Below, in pieces: positions 1 to 11,949 of a DNA stretch of 64,000 bases. The position numbers and the translations under genes are program-made. The DNA comes from Pseudeuparius sepicola (lineage: Eukaryota > Arthropoda > Insecta > Coleoptera > Anthribidae): NCBI GenBank assembly GCA_963920635.1, contig OY987304.1, positions 34,348,365 to 34,412,364 on the forward strand, given 5' to 3'. A model generated the notes under the pieces. It searched no databases. It saw nothing but the letters and a program-made list of their open reading frames with translations, and had not been told where the DNA came from. Position 1 is the stretch's first letter. Each line of letters opens with the position of its first letter.

Positions 1-9
1 TCTTCAGAT

Positions 10-1897
10 ATGAAACAATTTTCCTTAACAATTTATTTTCTAAGCCCAAATGCTTATAGATTTTTAATGAAACCACTTTATTTGCCATCTAAAAGCACTC
101 TTCAAAGAATAACTAGCAAATGGCATATAACTGCAGGTCTTAACAGTTTCATTTTTGAGGTTATTAAATCAAAAGCTACAAATTTAGAGGGTTCTTCAAA
201 ACAGTGCATTCTTTGTATTGACGAAATGTCATTAAAAATGTTTTTATTTTACAATAGATCTTCCGATACCATTGTTGGCTTTCATATTACATTGAAGGAA
301 AAAAGATATGCTCCTGCTAAATATGTTTTAGCTATTATGGCTAGAGCAATATTTGCTAAGTGGAAGCAACCAGTTGCTTATTTCTTTATTGATACTTGTT
401 CAGGGGAGGAATTAAAATTTATTATTTTTGAAGCAATAAGGAAACTTAAATCTGTAGGATTACTAGTAAGTGCGTTAGTGTCTGATCAAGGATCAAATTT
501 TGTACAATTTTCAAAATCAGTTGGTATCTCTCCAAACTCTTCACATTTTTATGTCGATAGCGAAAAAATATTTTATATTTTTGATGTGCCGCATCTCTTA
601 AAATCAACACGAAATAATTTTTTCAATTACACATTCGAAACCTCTGAAGGATGTACAAATAAAACGTATAGGTATTGACCAAATTTATAATAAACAAAAA
701 CATAAGCCTTTGGCTCTTCGGCTGTGTCCAAAATTTACAGATGAACACATTAATTCGAATCCTTTTAAAAAACTGAAGGTTAGTTTAGCCGTCCAAGTTT
801 TCAGCGCAATGGTAGCTGCGGCACTTAATTCCTTTATTGAATTCGGACAATTCCCCCCTTCGGCAAACGCTACAGTGTCATTTGTAGAAAAAATTGATAA
901 GTTATTTGATATCTTAAATTCCTCAAAAATATCAGGCAGTAATACAAGTACAATAGACCTTTCAAAGGAGCAGATTACCAAGTCGATTTTTTAAAGGAAA
1001 TGTTTACATATTTTGAGAATATTAAAATTTTAAAACAAAATATAGAGGTTACCAATAAAGTTAAATTTTTGAAAGGGTGGCAAATCACAATAAATTCATT
1101 TTTAGGTCTTTGGGAAAAATTTCATTGTTTAGAGTTTAGTTCCTTATACACTCGACGCTTAAATCAAGATTGTCTCGAAAATTTTTTCGGCACTATTAGG
1201 CAGCAAGGGGGAAATTGCTTGAATCCAACCCCCATCCAATGCGAAAGGGCTTTCAAAAAATCATTTTGTTTAAATTATTTCCAACACGCGGATGGGGCTA
1301 ATTGTATTGAGGATTTTGATTCATTATTGTCATACGTAACCACCGAACATACACAAATTTACAACAAAGTTGTTGTGGGAAATGCAAGATCTATTTTTTT
1401 CTGATTTAAGTTCGGTGGCACCAGATTATATTGATTTCGAACTACATGAATCAAATAGTATATCATATGTTTGTGGATATTTATTAAGAAAGTGCTTGGA
1501 ACAACATTCATGTGAAGTTTGTATTAAATATTGTAAACGTCATACATTAGGGGATACTGATTTGTTTACTTATTTTAAAGCATACAAATCAAGTGGTAAC
1601 GAAACCTTTGGACATTTATTTTCACCTCCTGATAATTTCCTAAATTATATTAAAACTCTCGAAGTTAATTTTTGTACCCTCTTTCCAAAGTTTGCTTTAG
1701 AAGAAAATGTTGGTGTGAAATTAAAAAATAAGCTGCAAAACATTTCATATCAACATCCATGCCCTAGTTTTAATCATGCCTATTTATTATCCCTTTATGT
1801 AAGATTTAGAATCTATTCTTCTTTAAAATTTTTAAATCGTGATATTGTTTCTAATAAAACTAATAAAAATTATAAACTTCGCAATTTACATTTATAA
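10..1897 (+). pseudogene. P-element-type (THAP9-like) transposase remnant, 5' end outside window
   Basis: The catalytic half of a P-type transposase, which cuts and pastes P elements using an RNase H-like fold. Readable blocks in order are LCIDEMSLKM (first acidic residue), VSDQGSNF (second), IFDVPHLLKS (matching the GTP-binding insertion region of P transposases), CLENFFGTIRQQGG (the acidic ENFFG block) and a Cys-rich C-terminal part (YVCGYLLRKCLEQHSCEVC) ending at a stop near 1897. The frame changes near 670-700, near 970-1000 and near 1370-1400, so no single protein is possible. The THAP domain and N-terminus would lie before base 1. It aligns by eye block for block with the intact gene at 46284-53909 but differs at most positions, so it is a different subfamily. 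The identification rests on motif order; confidence that it is broken is high. Confidence 0.88.
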
Positions 1898-2502
1898 GAG
1901 CTGCCAGGGGTCATTATTTTTAAAAATTAGACTAAGTTGATAATGTATAGTGTGCATGTGCATAATATGTACGTAAGTAGTTTATAATATCTTTTGTATT
2001 TATAGGTATTATATTTTATATGTGCTATTGTTTTTGAATTTTTTTTATAGATTTTAGTAATAAACATTTTTGATAAATAATCTTTTTTTACTACCAGTGA
2101 TACGAAGGTCAACCAATTTTGCAAATAATAATTGTTATGGATCTATATAAAAAAACAAATTAATTGCCAAGCTATGAGTTAATTTGGACGCAAGTCGATT
2201 GAAATATTGTAATATTTCAACCACCCAAGTAGAATAGTTCACTTGAACCTAAATCATAGTTGTTTCTAATTAATATAGGTAAGTATAAAATAATAAAGAG
2301 GAAATATTGTGAAATTTCCATGTACAATAAAAAAATGTATTTTTCTCTTTAGTAAAATATTAATATTTATATTTTTTTCGTCAGTAAAATACCTACTTAA
2401 AATCACTTCTGGAGATTCAAATTTAACTAGATCTAATCCCAGAAAAAAACTTTACTATTCTAAAAATTAATTTTGCTATATAAAACACAAAATTTTCTAT
2501 AG
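1898..2502. other. AT-rich stretch without recognised gene
   Basis: Sequence between the P-type relic and the exon at 2503. It probably includes the relic's 3' untranslated region. I see no RNA gene, clear repeat or supported coding frame. Confidence 0.5.
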
Positions 2503-2667
2503 CCCGGACCTGATCGTGCCAACGCAATGGGCAAGTTCTACTCTGTCCAAAATACGGTGGGCGTGGCCAATGCGCAGATGTCAACGGCGGAGAGTTCATT
2601 TCCTATGCGCGAGAGGGGAAATTGGAACCGCGACATCAAAGGCGCCGAAAGCAAGTGCCACTTCTGA
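2503..2667 (+). CDS. Putative 3'-terminal coding exon of an unidentified host gene
   Basis: A pyrimidine-rich tract and AG at 2501-2502 are followed by 54 in-frame codons and a TGA at 2665-2667. The peptide starts PGPDRANAMGKFYSV and ends with GAESKCHF. Base composition jumps to GC-rich exactly at the AG and falls back just after the stop, unlike the surrounding AT-rich repeats. This composition edge plus the splice site is the main evidence. The Cys three residues from the end is not a standard CaaX box. If real, it is the last exon of a + strand gene whose earlier exons lie upstream of the window, or an alternative last exon. I do not recognise the protein and cannot assign a function. An exonised repeat is the main alternative. 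Confidence 0.5.
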   Translation, partial: PGPDRANAMGKFYSVQNTVGVANAQMSTAESSFPMRERGNWNRDIKGAESKCHF

Positions 2668-3738
2668 TTCGTCATTCGTCCTTTTCTGGGGTTATAGAAA
2701 ATTCGTCAAAAATATTTTGTCTATTTTTCTGACATTGTTCATTGTGTGAGTACCAAAAAAACATGGTTTTTGGGAAAAGTTGCCTAAAATTGGCAAGTTT
2801 CAATTACTTTGTCTGAAAGGTGGGCAAACCTAAATTGGATGTCGTCTCAACATGTGTACGAAGTTACAAGTCTGTATGTCTATTCTAAGTTGTAGAATTC
2901 CCCCGACAAAAGTCCCGTTACACGCGCTCCGCGGGATCCAAAAATCGTACAGTGTCACTATTGAAGTAGGCACCATAAGGGATTTTTTTTCTTTTTGGAT
3001 GAAATGTTAATTTGACTTTGCCATCGATTTGTGCTTGTCAGAGGATGAAAATGACGTCACAAGAGTCGACCACGTGACTTGCGGTATCTGTCAAAATTGA
3101 AATTTTTTCAAAAATTATCCAAAATCGGCTTTATTTGACACATTTTCGATAAAAGTTATTAGAAAAAGTTGTTTCTTTTGCAATTTTTGGCCTACATACC
3201 AATTTTCAGAGACCCTTGATAACATTTAACTTTTTGCGTGTTTTTTTAAAAAAATTCCAAACATTTCAACTAAAATGTATTTATTGAAAGTTGTATTTTT
3301 ACCTAACCTAACCAGTAGATTTCTTAGAAAATCTCTATTTGGTTTAAAAAATTATGTCAAGCTTCAAAGTTGATTTAATTTCAAAGGTTTGATGAACACA
3401 AACCTAGTCCATTTTTCACGTCGTTAAATACTTTCATCTAAAAGGAGTTATGTAAAGAGAATACAAATAAATGAACACATTTGGTTCATTTGGAAATTAA
3501 AATTAAATTAAATCTTGCATTCCATTTGCGCGCTTTGAGTGCCGAACATTGCCAGAGAAATGTATACAAAATGGCTTCTATTGACAATCATCCCAAAAGT
3601 CAATGTTCAGGTTCTCGTTGAGATAAAGGCCATTGCTTTCCAGATATTCTGCCGTCTTCTTTTAAATGGAGAGAAATTTCGTTGAATTGAACAATGACTT
3701 GTCGATTTACTGAAAGAGAGAAAAATAAATGGGGAAAA
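2668..3738. other. AT-rich non-coding stretch
   Basis: No supported gene. It carries short homopolymer runs and sentence-like fragments shared with other insect repeats in this window (for example a GAAAAAGTTGTTTC block near 3160 that recurs near 26015). Nothing stands out as a defined element. Confidence 0.4.
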
Positions 3739-4492
3739 AATCCGGAAAAAACTTTTGGTCATGTTTTCGCATACTATTGCAGATTTGGGCATGCGACCTA
3801 TCACATTCAAAATATATCCGAAAAATACTCATTTTTTGGTCTTAGGAAATTGCTCATAAAACAAAAGTGGTTTTCTCTTAAATCCAACATTTTCATTTTT
3901 TTCGAGTAAGAACAAGCACACTGTCGACCTTTTCCGTAATTTGGGCACCTTACAGACAATAGCCCAATTTCGTTTTGTTTCCATCTACAAGAGTGCCTGA
4001 AAATACATAATAATCAGTAAGTAGGTCAAAAAATTGATGTTTTGCAAATTTTTCGCAAAATATTACAGATTTCGCCACCCGACCTATCTCATTCGAAAGG
4101 TAACCAGAAAATACGCATTTTTTGTTTAGCATATATATCTTCTAGTATTTCAAGTTTTTTTTTGGAAATCACGAAAATACAGATTTTAGAGAACAAAAAC
4201 AAACTTATCACCAAGTTGGAACTTACACACAGGCTTAGGATTAATTTTCTAAAATTATTTACAGTTTATTTTTTGTGTATTTTTTTGCGCTCTTTCCGAA
4301 GGTGAAGTAAGCTTCCTACCAAAAAAATTTTTTTTTAGATAGTCCCGGAAAACCGCGCCAAAATCGCACGAGAAAGAATTTCAAAAAAATTTCCCCTTCC
4401 AGTTTTTTTCAAATTTCCGAAAAACTATGGCAGATTTCGCCGCGGGACCTATTTTGTTTGAAAGCCAAAAAAAACCCAAAATCTCTCATAGG
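3739..4492 (+). repeat. Three degenerate copies of a tandem repeat
   Basis: Three blocks share the order: GCAGATTT or ACAGATTT, a CG-containing spacer, GACCTAT, a short gap, then a run like CCGAAAATAC-CATTTTTT. The copies sit near 3765-3850, 4055-4130 and 4425-4480, about 290 and 365 bp apart. They are strongly diverged, so this is an old local array rather than an active satellite. No coding potential is convincing here; the short frames are interrupted in each copy. Confidence 0.55.
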
Positions 4493-5553
4493 CACATATT
4501 ATGGCCTAACACTTATAGTTTCGCCACAAATTCAACGTGAATTTCGTGTTCATGGTTCTGATAAAAAAAACGAAAAAAGCAACTTTTTGGTAGGTATAAG
4601 CGCCTCTGGCGGCGAGAAATACGCCTTAAAAATATGGGTATATGAATTTCCGAACTATTTTTGCCTCCTCTTTCTACTGGTGCATTTATTTTTACCATAG
4701 GGGTAGTACTTGGCGAGCAATTTTCCATGGGAAAATCCGGAAAACCCGGTTTTTCCCAATTTAGAAAATTTCGACCCGGGGCTACCTTTTATTTTTTATT
4801 TTTTTGGACAGAGCGCATCAAAATACATAAGATACAATTTGTTTCATCCAGTTACAATTTAATGCAAGCTCGAGGGGTCTTTTTTTCGTAATTTAATTAG
4901 ACTAAAAGTTAGAAGCGAGTTTATAGATTTCACTGAAATTCTTAGGTGCAACCGTTGAGTGATTATTCCTTCATTCAACGGTAAAACATAGAAAATTTTT
5001 CCATTTTGAACTGGCTTCCTTCTTTCCAAAAAGTTTCGTACTCGTGCCAAAAAAAAACAATATTTTACGTAGGTACAGTCGCGGACAGTTGGTATCGAAC
5101 GACCTGAAGAGGTTTCTCGTGGCTATCGTTACAGGGCGCGCGGAGACGGCAACATCGCGCTGGAGTCTGCAGCCGGCCGGTCTGCTAAAAATAGAACCAT
5201 AAAATGCAAATTACAGCCTCCAGCCTCTCACAGCAAAGGAACAAAATTCGAGGAAAATGCAACTTTGTGCTGGTAATAATTCCAACCCCAGTGTTGGTAT
5301 TTAATATTTCGTACTATTTTATCATGTTACTATACCGTCTAGTATTTATGATAATGAAATAAAAAAATAATAAATATCAAGGCTGAGATTAGAATCAACA
5401 CCACAATAAAAGTTGCTTTTTCTCGAGTTTCCTTCCTTTGCTGCCAGCACCCTGTATTAATTAGGAATATGAAATTAGGTAAATCCATAGTCAATTTGAG
5501 CCACAATAGAATTCCGAAGAATTTCTCAAAAACAATAATTTAATATACAGGGT

Positions 5554-6340
5554 GTCTACTTTTAAACATATGCAAATTAATAAAATCTTTATTTTTGGAG
5601 ATAATCCCTGAACATTCTTTGTGTGAAAGGCCTTCAAAAATCGCTTCTTTTAGCCTTCCTATCATTTTCAAAAGGCAAATCCAGGTCCGGCTACGATTTT
5701 TGAGTGTTTTTTTATTTAAAATCTACCAATACAGCGTTAATCAGGATCCCCCTAAAACCCCTTTATATACCAAATTTGAACAAAGAATTTAGAGAGAGAT
5801 CTATTCTACAGGATGTCAAGGTTCAGCAAAATAGGAAATTTACAGGCATTTGGCGAGTCAAGTGTGCCATGGAATCCCGTCAAAATAGTTTAATTGTCAA
5901 CAGAACCACTCAAAGTGTTGGTGTGCAAAGATTCAATACAGGGTATTTTTCTCTGCCCCATCTGAAAATGCTGAATTTTTATGACTTGACTCGCCAGAGA
6001 TGCCTGAAGAGGTTTCTTTAAATTTCCTATTTTGCTCAATTTTGACATCCTGTAGAATAGAACTCTCTCTATATTTTTTGTTCAAATTTGGTATATAAAG
6101 GGTTTTCGACTGTCCTGATTGACGCTGTGGTGTCAGATTTTAAATAAAAAAATGGCTAAATGGTTTTTGTGAAAATCGGGGGAATAAAAAAATCGTAGCC
6201 GGCCCTGGATTTGCAATTTGAAAATGGCAGGATTGCTAAAATAAGCGGCTTTTGAAGTCCTTTCGGACAAAAAACAGATCAAGCGATTATCTCAAAAATT
6301 AAAGATTTCAAGGATTTGTATAATATGTTTAAAAGTAGAT
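5554..6340. repeat. Foldback element with ~310-360 bp arms
   Basis: The sequence running right from 5554 (GTCTACTTTTAAACAT) pairs with the complement of the sequence running left from 6340. The arms stay alignable inward to about 5860 and 5983, including CGAGTCAAGT near 5860 against ACTTGACTCG near 5985. A short non-matching centre of about 120 bp remains. Mismatches and small indels show some age. The flank at 5545 reads ACAGGGTGTC, a phrase that recurs at other repeat ends in the window (40304, 55636). Confidence 0.8.
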
Positions 6341-6572
6341 ATGGGGGCTCTTAATATTAATTAGAAAATGTATGGCACAAAATTAATGGATTATCGGATT
6401 ACCTGAGTTGAAATATTTTAGCATAGATATTTATATCTTTTTAAATAGGTATTTATTAATTATACCTACCTGCACTTAATATAACTAAATTTAGGGGATT
6501 AACTTAATAATTGTAATATTGAATTGGATGTAGATTTTGAAAATATCGATTATACCTGCTCCTAGCCCTTTG

Positions 6573-6613
6573 TATAAATACTAAGGTGGGTGGGCTAAAA
6601 TTATTTAGTCAGT
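6573..6613 (+). promoter_or_regulatory. Candidate core promoter of the Tc1-like transposase
   Basis: TATAAATA at 6573-6580 is followed by an arthropod-type initiator TCAGT at 6609-6613, 36 bp upstream of the transposase ATG. The TATA-to-initiator spacing (38 bp to the A of the initiator) is longer than the usual ~30 bp, so the call is tentative. Confidence 0.4.
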
Positions 6614-6648
6614 ATCCTAATTCGAGAGAGTAACTAACAGTGTTCGTT

Positions 6649-7653
6649 ATGCCTCGTTTGAGTGAATCCGTCAAGCACCGTATCATCGCCAAACTAGAAA
6701 ATGGTTGGGCTATTTCCCGACTGGCCGAAGAATTTGGTGTATCTAAAAGCACCATTTTCAATATAAAGAAGAAATATGACGAAACCGGAAGCGTGGAAAA
6801 CATACATAGAGGAGGAAATGTGAAAATTACGTCTGACCAACAAGATGAGCAACTAGCTAATTTTTGCCTTGCAAATCCGTTTAAATCCGCCGTTGAAGCA
6901 GTATCTGCAACACAATTTCCAGCAAGTGTTAGAACTGCCCGAAGGAGATTAGATGCAGCCAATCTGAAATCTCGCACGGCCAGCAACAAAATTCAGCTGA
7001 CCGAGGCTAATAAGGAAGTCAGGTTGCAGATATGCCGAGAGTTTCAGCGTTTACCGCCACATTATTGGGAGAAGGTAATATTTAGCGACGAAAAGATCTT
7101 TCAAAGCCATTACAATGGCAAAGTGCGAGTATATAGACCTTCGGTGATTTCAAGATATGACGAAAGATTTGTGCCACCCAGGAAAAGGAGTGGGCATTTT
7201 TCCGTCAACATATGGGCCTGGATAAGCTACCGTGGACCTGGCATTTGTTGGAGAATCGACGACCGCTTCACAGCAGCTCGCTATTGCGAGATACTCGAAG
7301 GCGGATTGTTACCAACTGCAACGGAAATGTATCCCGATGGCTTCGTTTTCCAGCATGATAACGCTCCTGTGCATACAGCAAGAATAGTTCGCGAATGGTT
7401 CACCGAAAACAACGTAGAAAAGTTGCAATGGCCGGCGAAGAGTCCTGACTTGAATCCCATTGAGAATGTGTGGGGCAGAATGGCGCGGACAATGGAGAAC
7501 TTCGTACCCGAAAATAGGGAGGCACTTTGGCAGAAGATTCAACAAACGTGGGATGAAGTCGTAACCCATGATCTCTGCTGCCAACTCATAGATTCGATGA
7601 GCAGGAGAGTTCAGAAAGTCATCCTATCCCAAGGTGGGTATACTAAATATTAA
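6649..7653 (+). CDS. Intact Tc1/mariner-family transposase (DD34E)
   Basis: A 334-residue protein in one uninterrupted frame, the usual length for Tc1-like transposases. It binds element ends and catalyses cut-and-paste transposition into TA sites. The N-terminus carries a helix-turn-helix (residues ~8-43, with GWAISRLAEEFGVSKSTI). The catalytic triad is visible: D147 in VIFSDEK, D237 in QHDNAPVH and E272 in SPDLNPIENVW, with exactly 34 residues between the second D and the E. I chose the ATG at 6649 because it begins MPRLSESVK, the expected start for the family; the GTG nine bases earlier has no support. No stop or frameshift is present, so it may be a recent copy. It lies inside the TIR pair 5074/10494; no closer matching pair of ends was found. 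Confidence 0.95.
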   Translation: MPRLSESVKHRIIAKLENGWAISRLAEEFGVSKSTIFNIKKKYDETGSVENIHRGGNVKITSDQQDEQLANFCLANPFKSAVEAVSATQFPASVRTARRRLDAANLKSRTASNKIQLTEANKEVRLQICREFQRLPPHYWEKVIFSDEKIFQSHYNGKVRVYRPSVISRYDERFVPPRKRSGHFSVNIWAWISYRGPGICWRIDDRFTAARYCEILEGGLLPTATEMYPDGFVFQHDNAPVHTARIVREWFTENNVEKLQWPAKSPDLNPIENVWGRMARTMENFVPENREALWQKIQQTWDEVVTHDLCCQLIDSMSRRVQKVILSQGGYTKY

Positions 7654-7940
7654 TATACATATAATATAATAATGGAAAATGCATTTGATTTCTTGCCTTT
7701 ATTTAATTATGTTATAGTCATAAAGATTTTAATGGGTTTATAGTTTTTTCGGATTCTTCCTGTGTCGGTGGTTCTAATAAAACTTCGTAATCATTATATC
7801 CAGCTTGTGGAAGTCCTCAATCACCTGAAATTATTTTATTTTATCCAGGTAATCACATTGAGGTCCAGGGAGGTGTGTAAAGCTTGACACGTGTCCCTGC
7901 TGTGTGTCTTCTGATGTTATTGATAAAGGTATGCAATTTA

Positions 7941-8489
7941 AATAATAGAGAGTTATTGCAGAAATAAATAACTCGCGCTCTTTTTTGACGTTATTTTGAC
8001 ATTTGAGCATGCGCAGTCGTAGTTTGACATAAGGTCGTCCATAATAAGGTTATTTTCCTTTATTTTTGTTTATTGTGTATACCATAATATACGTTATTTT
8101 TACCTTATTTGTCACAATTCTTAAAATAAATTCTGATTTGTCAGAAAACGCTAGTGTTCTGTGAAAGTAGGACTTAACCTAAAATGTTCGTTGCTTGTTT
8201 GCGTTTGCACCTTGTTTGTTTTCATTAGTCTTTCACCTTGGTGTTCCGTGGTTATTTGGCTGTTTTCCCAGTTTTTTCCGGAGCAAAATTATAAAAGCAC
8301 ATAATATTCTAGTGAAAGTGTAGAAATACAAAACAATAAAGTAAACGTAAACAAGCCCTTAATTTGGATACATAAATTACGACTTGCAATAACTATTGTC
8401 AGAATCATAAATAACGTATGAGAGTATTCAAATAAGGTCGTCTTAAATACTGCTTAATGCCAAAAACAGTTTCTGCAATAACTCTCTAT
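7941..8489. mobile_element. MITE-like element with ~22 bp terminal inverted repeats
   Basis: TAATAGAGAGTTATTGCAG at the left end returns as its reverse complement CTGCAATAACTCTCTATTA at the right end. The ~550 bp interior is AT-rich with no transposase frame, so it would depend on another element's enzyme. The exact target duplication cannot be read because the TA-rich edges are ambiguous. It is nested in the 5074-10494 composite, downstream of the Tc1 gene. Confidence 0.7.
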
Positions 8490-8904
8490 TAAGTTACAAG
8501 GGTAATTTTATGTCTGTGACCCCCTAATCTCATTTATCTGTTGAAGGGCATTTTATGAGAAACAATGGAGCATTGCAGCACCACGAAAACCAATTTATTA
8601 AAACTTCTGACCAATTTCTTCAAAAATAAGAAAAAATAAATAAAAGGGACACCCCTTTTATTTTATAATCATTTATGTTTAGGACTACGAGACCTAACAA
8701 CTAAATGTTGGAACAAATACTTATTTTGCAAAGAAAAGAATAATTTATGAAAATCCTTTTAATTAACTTTTTTAATTCTAGGGTTATTAGCTAAATATAT
8801 TTTTAGTGTTACTACATATTTTTTTATTATAACATAAAAATACATTTTTGTTGCAACGCAAAATATTTATTAACTTAATGTCTAAAACCGCTGACAACTA
8901 TACT

Positions 8905-9130
8905 TAGTGTATTTGGAAATGAAAGGAGGCCATAAATATTGATTGAGAAGGAAAATTCGACCATTTCAGTGGCGTGCTCTTTTGCTAAAAATCTGATGAG
9001 GATAAATACGCAAATTAATATTCGGGCGAGTTATGTAGTATTTTATGACGGACTCTCGAGCCTCTGATAAAGAATTTGCATTTATATTTATAATAAGCCA
9101 TAAACCTTCCTTTCATTTCCAAATACACTA
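8905..9130. mobile_element. 226 bp MITE with TA-flanked inverted repeats
   Basis: The left end TAGTGTATTTGGAAATGAAA and the right end, its reverse complement TTTCATTTCCAAATACACTA, match perfectly for about 24 bp and more loosely to about 35 bp. Ends reading TA-GTGT and ACAC-TA suggest a TA target duplication and mobilisation by a Tc1/mariner transposase. No coding capacity. Confidence 0.75.
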
Positions 9131-9420
9131 TGTATATACAGTATGTCCACAGAAGAGGTGTTGAATAGGAACACTTTCTTATCTTTAATTTTACCGCAAA
9201 AAGTTACTCTTGATAAAAACTTTGCTAACATTTCTTATGTGGAAATAAGTTGCTAGGAAAAGTTGTTCAAAAGTAAAGGATACTCCATACTACCAATTTT
9301 AGAAACAATTGGCACACTTTGATTTATTTGAAAAACATTTTTCGCTTTGGCCCTATCACTGCATTAAATATATTTTTTTTATGTAAGTAAGCTTATATAA
9401 GCATAATAAATATGGCAATT

Positions 9421-10240
9421 TTAGACGGCTAGGTGATGTTAAAAAATAAATCGGCATCCATAACCAACTTTTCACGCAATACAAAAAAAAACTCAAGTCG
9501 ACAAAAATGTGAAATCAAAACTATCAATTTATTTATTTTTTTTTTGATCAAACAAGATCTTTAATATGAGAAAATTTGTCTTTAATTTGAATAACTGTTG
9601 ATGTTTTTAATTGCTATTTCGACTTCACACTTTAAACAAATTAGCGGGAAAACTAGTACAAATTGTATGAAAATTTTCTTTTGTCAATGTTCTTGCGTGA
9701 TCTAATTGCCGCTAATCTCCAATTAAAATTTTCCCTCGACTTTCAAAATAAATTGATTGTTTTCAGATTCTTGTTGATTTAAGTTTTTTTTGGTATTGCG
9801 CGAAAAGTTGGCCATGGATACCGACTTCTTTTTTTAACATTAACCAACTATCTAAAATTTACACGTTTTTGTTTCTTAAGATTTTTCAGTAGGGAGCCAA
9901 ATAACTACTTTAATAAACTAAAACAATGGCCTTTAATAACTAAAACAATGGCCTCAACAGAGCCGAAGAGCCTGTGTAATTTTCAGAAACTATCTGAGCA
10001 CCCAGTTGCATAAAGCTTCTCAGTGCCATCAATTTTCAATATAAAAGTTTTCTTCGGTATCTTAAAATAAATAGGTATGTTACGGCTATTTAATAATTTT
10101 GCTCAATTGGAGGTTTTTTTATATTGCGCGACAAGTTGACCATGGATGTTGATTACTTTTTCAGGGCCACTTAGCTGTCCAAAATTGTCACCTTTTTGTT
10201 TCTCATGTTTTTTTTGTAGGGCGCAAAATACGCGAGGAAA
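9421..10240. repeat. Inverted repeat (9421-9862) plus a third degenerate copy (10107-10240)
   Basis: The block around 9440-9481 (ATCCATAACCAACTTTTC then ACGCAATAC) pairs with 9793-9862 (GTATTGCGCG, GTTGGCCATGGATACC). The arms are ~65-70 bp and the loop ~310 bp. A further copy in the second orientation lies at 10107-10180 (ATATTGCGCGACAAGTTGACC), followed by the same GTTTCTYA...GTAGGG phrase as at 9868-9897. It looks like an element end that has been duplicated. No gene is visible. Confidence 0.6.
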
Positions 10241-10500
10241 TCGCGGTGGTAGTTTAAAAAATCATACTGTATACTTGTGAACTGTTTTAATAAATAGTTT
10301 AATACTGATTCCTTAATTTTTTTTAACCCTTTCGGTGACATCGGCTTAATCGCTTGCAAAGAATTCTCGGAACAAGACACCCGTTCGAACCATCCGATGC
10401 CGAAGGCGCGCGCTGTTGCCGTCTCCGCGCGCCCTGTAACGATAGCCACGAGAAACCTCTTCAGGTCGTTCGATACCAACTGTCCGCGACTGTACTTGTT

Positions 10501-11949
10501 TATGAGGCGCCATTCCGGACTAAATTATTATTTTTGAATATATAAATTTCTCGGGCTAATATATTTTTTTAATATGATATTTATAGAAATTTGCGTGAAT
10601 AATCTTTTTTTAGTCAAATTTATATATTACGCATCGTCCAAAAGTATATATTACAGTAAACGCAAAAAAATATATCAAAACACGATATATTAATTTGGTG
10701 CGCCGATATATAATAATTTAGGGTACCACTGGTCGTCACCAGAGGTCGCGTCGCGCATTCCTAAAGTGCACCGGCAACGCTGCAGCAGAAAGTGCAGAAG
10801 CCCGAAGTCGAAATATTTTTTTATACCTATGATATTTATAGAAATTTGCGTGAATAATCTTTTTTTAGTCAAATTTATATATTACGCATCGCCCAAAAGT
10901 ATATATTACAGTAAACGCAAAAAAATATATCAAAACACGATATATTAATTTGGTGTGCCAATATATAATAATTTAGGGTACCACCGGTCGTCACCAGAGG
11001 TCGCGCCGCGCATCCATAAAGTGCACCGGTAACGCTGCAGCAGAAAGCGCAGAATGGTGTAAAACCAGAGACTCTTTAAAATAAAAAGGGTCCCTGTGTA
11101 AAACCCACCCCAGATTTTCTTGAAATTTTGGCTAGATAGGTTCCTATCCCCTATTTTCGCTCGACGTTACACCATTGGAAAAGATTACCACTTCTTTTTT
11201 CATACGGCAGCGCGCATCGCTGCCGACTGCCACAATATGATGCGAATGTCCCCTTCTTTTTTCATACGGCAGCGCTTATCCCCCAAAAAGAAGGGAATAC
11301 GCTCCTTATTGCACAGATACTTGAGAAAAATGCACTGAGGGCTTCCGACGTAGACGTATCAAATGTTTACTTCGGCTTCGGACGTGTACGGAGTTAAATG
11401 TACGTCCAAAGAAGTCACGTGACTCAATCCACCAATGAGAGTGCAAGACGTATACCGACTTTTATATACGTCGGACGTATAAATAGCCACTTCCTACAAC
11501 AAAACGAAAGCGAAACGAAAACGATCATGGGGGCGGGAAACTAATATGTAAGCTGATTGTGGGGTTATACACCACAAAACATCAAATCCCAAACCTGACA
11601 CAGAAAAAGAACATCCAGTACGTCGGTAATCATAATCACTCGACTTCGGGCTTCTGCGCTTTCTGCTGCAGCGTTACCGGTGCACTTTAGGGATGCGCGG
11701 CGCGACCTCTGGTGACGACCAGTGGTACCCTAAATTATTATATATTGGCGCACCAAATTAATATACCGTGTTTTGATATATTTTTTGCGTTTACTGTAAT
11801 ATATACTTTTGGGCGATGCGTAATATATAAATTTGACTAAAAAAAGATTATTCACGCAAATTTCTATAAATATCATATTAAACAAATATATTAGCCCGAG
11901 AAATTTATATATTCAAAAATAATAATTTAGTCCGAAATGGCGCCTCATA
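10501..11949. mobile_element. 1.45 kb TIR element with long inverted arms and an internal duplicated arm
   Basis: The left end TATGAGGCGCCATT and the right end, its reverse complement ending GGCGCCTCATA, open arms that stay alignable for ~250-300 bp (10501-10810 against 11641-11949). The arm section containing TCGTCACCAGAGGTCGCG is repeated in tandem on the left (second copy 10827-11060). CTTGTT, possibly TACTTGTT, flanks both sides and is a likely 6-8 bp target duplication. The left copy of this duplication starts immediately after the 5074-10494 element, so this element inserted right at that element's edge. The unique centre (11060-11640) holds no supported gene. Confidence 0.75.

Larger units (their letters stand above)
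5074..10494. mobile_element. 5.4 kb composite bounded by ~87 bp near-identical terminal inverted repeats (Tc1/mariner-type ends)
   Basis: The 5074-5161 sequence, starting TACAGTCGCGGACAGTTGG, reappears as its reverse complement at 10408-10494 with nearly no change, including the inner GGGCGCGCGGAGACGGCAAC. Ends of the form TA-CAGT at left and ACTG-TA at right fit a Tc1/mariner-type insertion with a TA target duplication. Inside lie a foldback (5554-6340), an intact Tc1-like transposase (6649-7653), two TIR-bearing MITE-like elements (7941-8489, 8905-9130) and a further inverted repeat (9421-9862). At 5.4 kb it is far longer than a simple Tc1 element. I infer an element expanded by nested insertions, with the Tc1 transposase as its probable but unproven own gene. 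Confidence 0.75.

Noticed and set aside
3739..4492. Possible paralogous exons
   Set aside because: The repeated blocks are interrupted differently in each frame and have no splice sites; read as degenerate tandem repeat.
6649..7653. Tc1 gene belonging to a small element with its own close ends
   Set aside because: I compared 6345-6640 with 7660-7940 by eye and found no convincing inverted match; only the outer 5074/10494 pair is clear.
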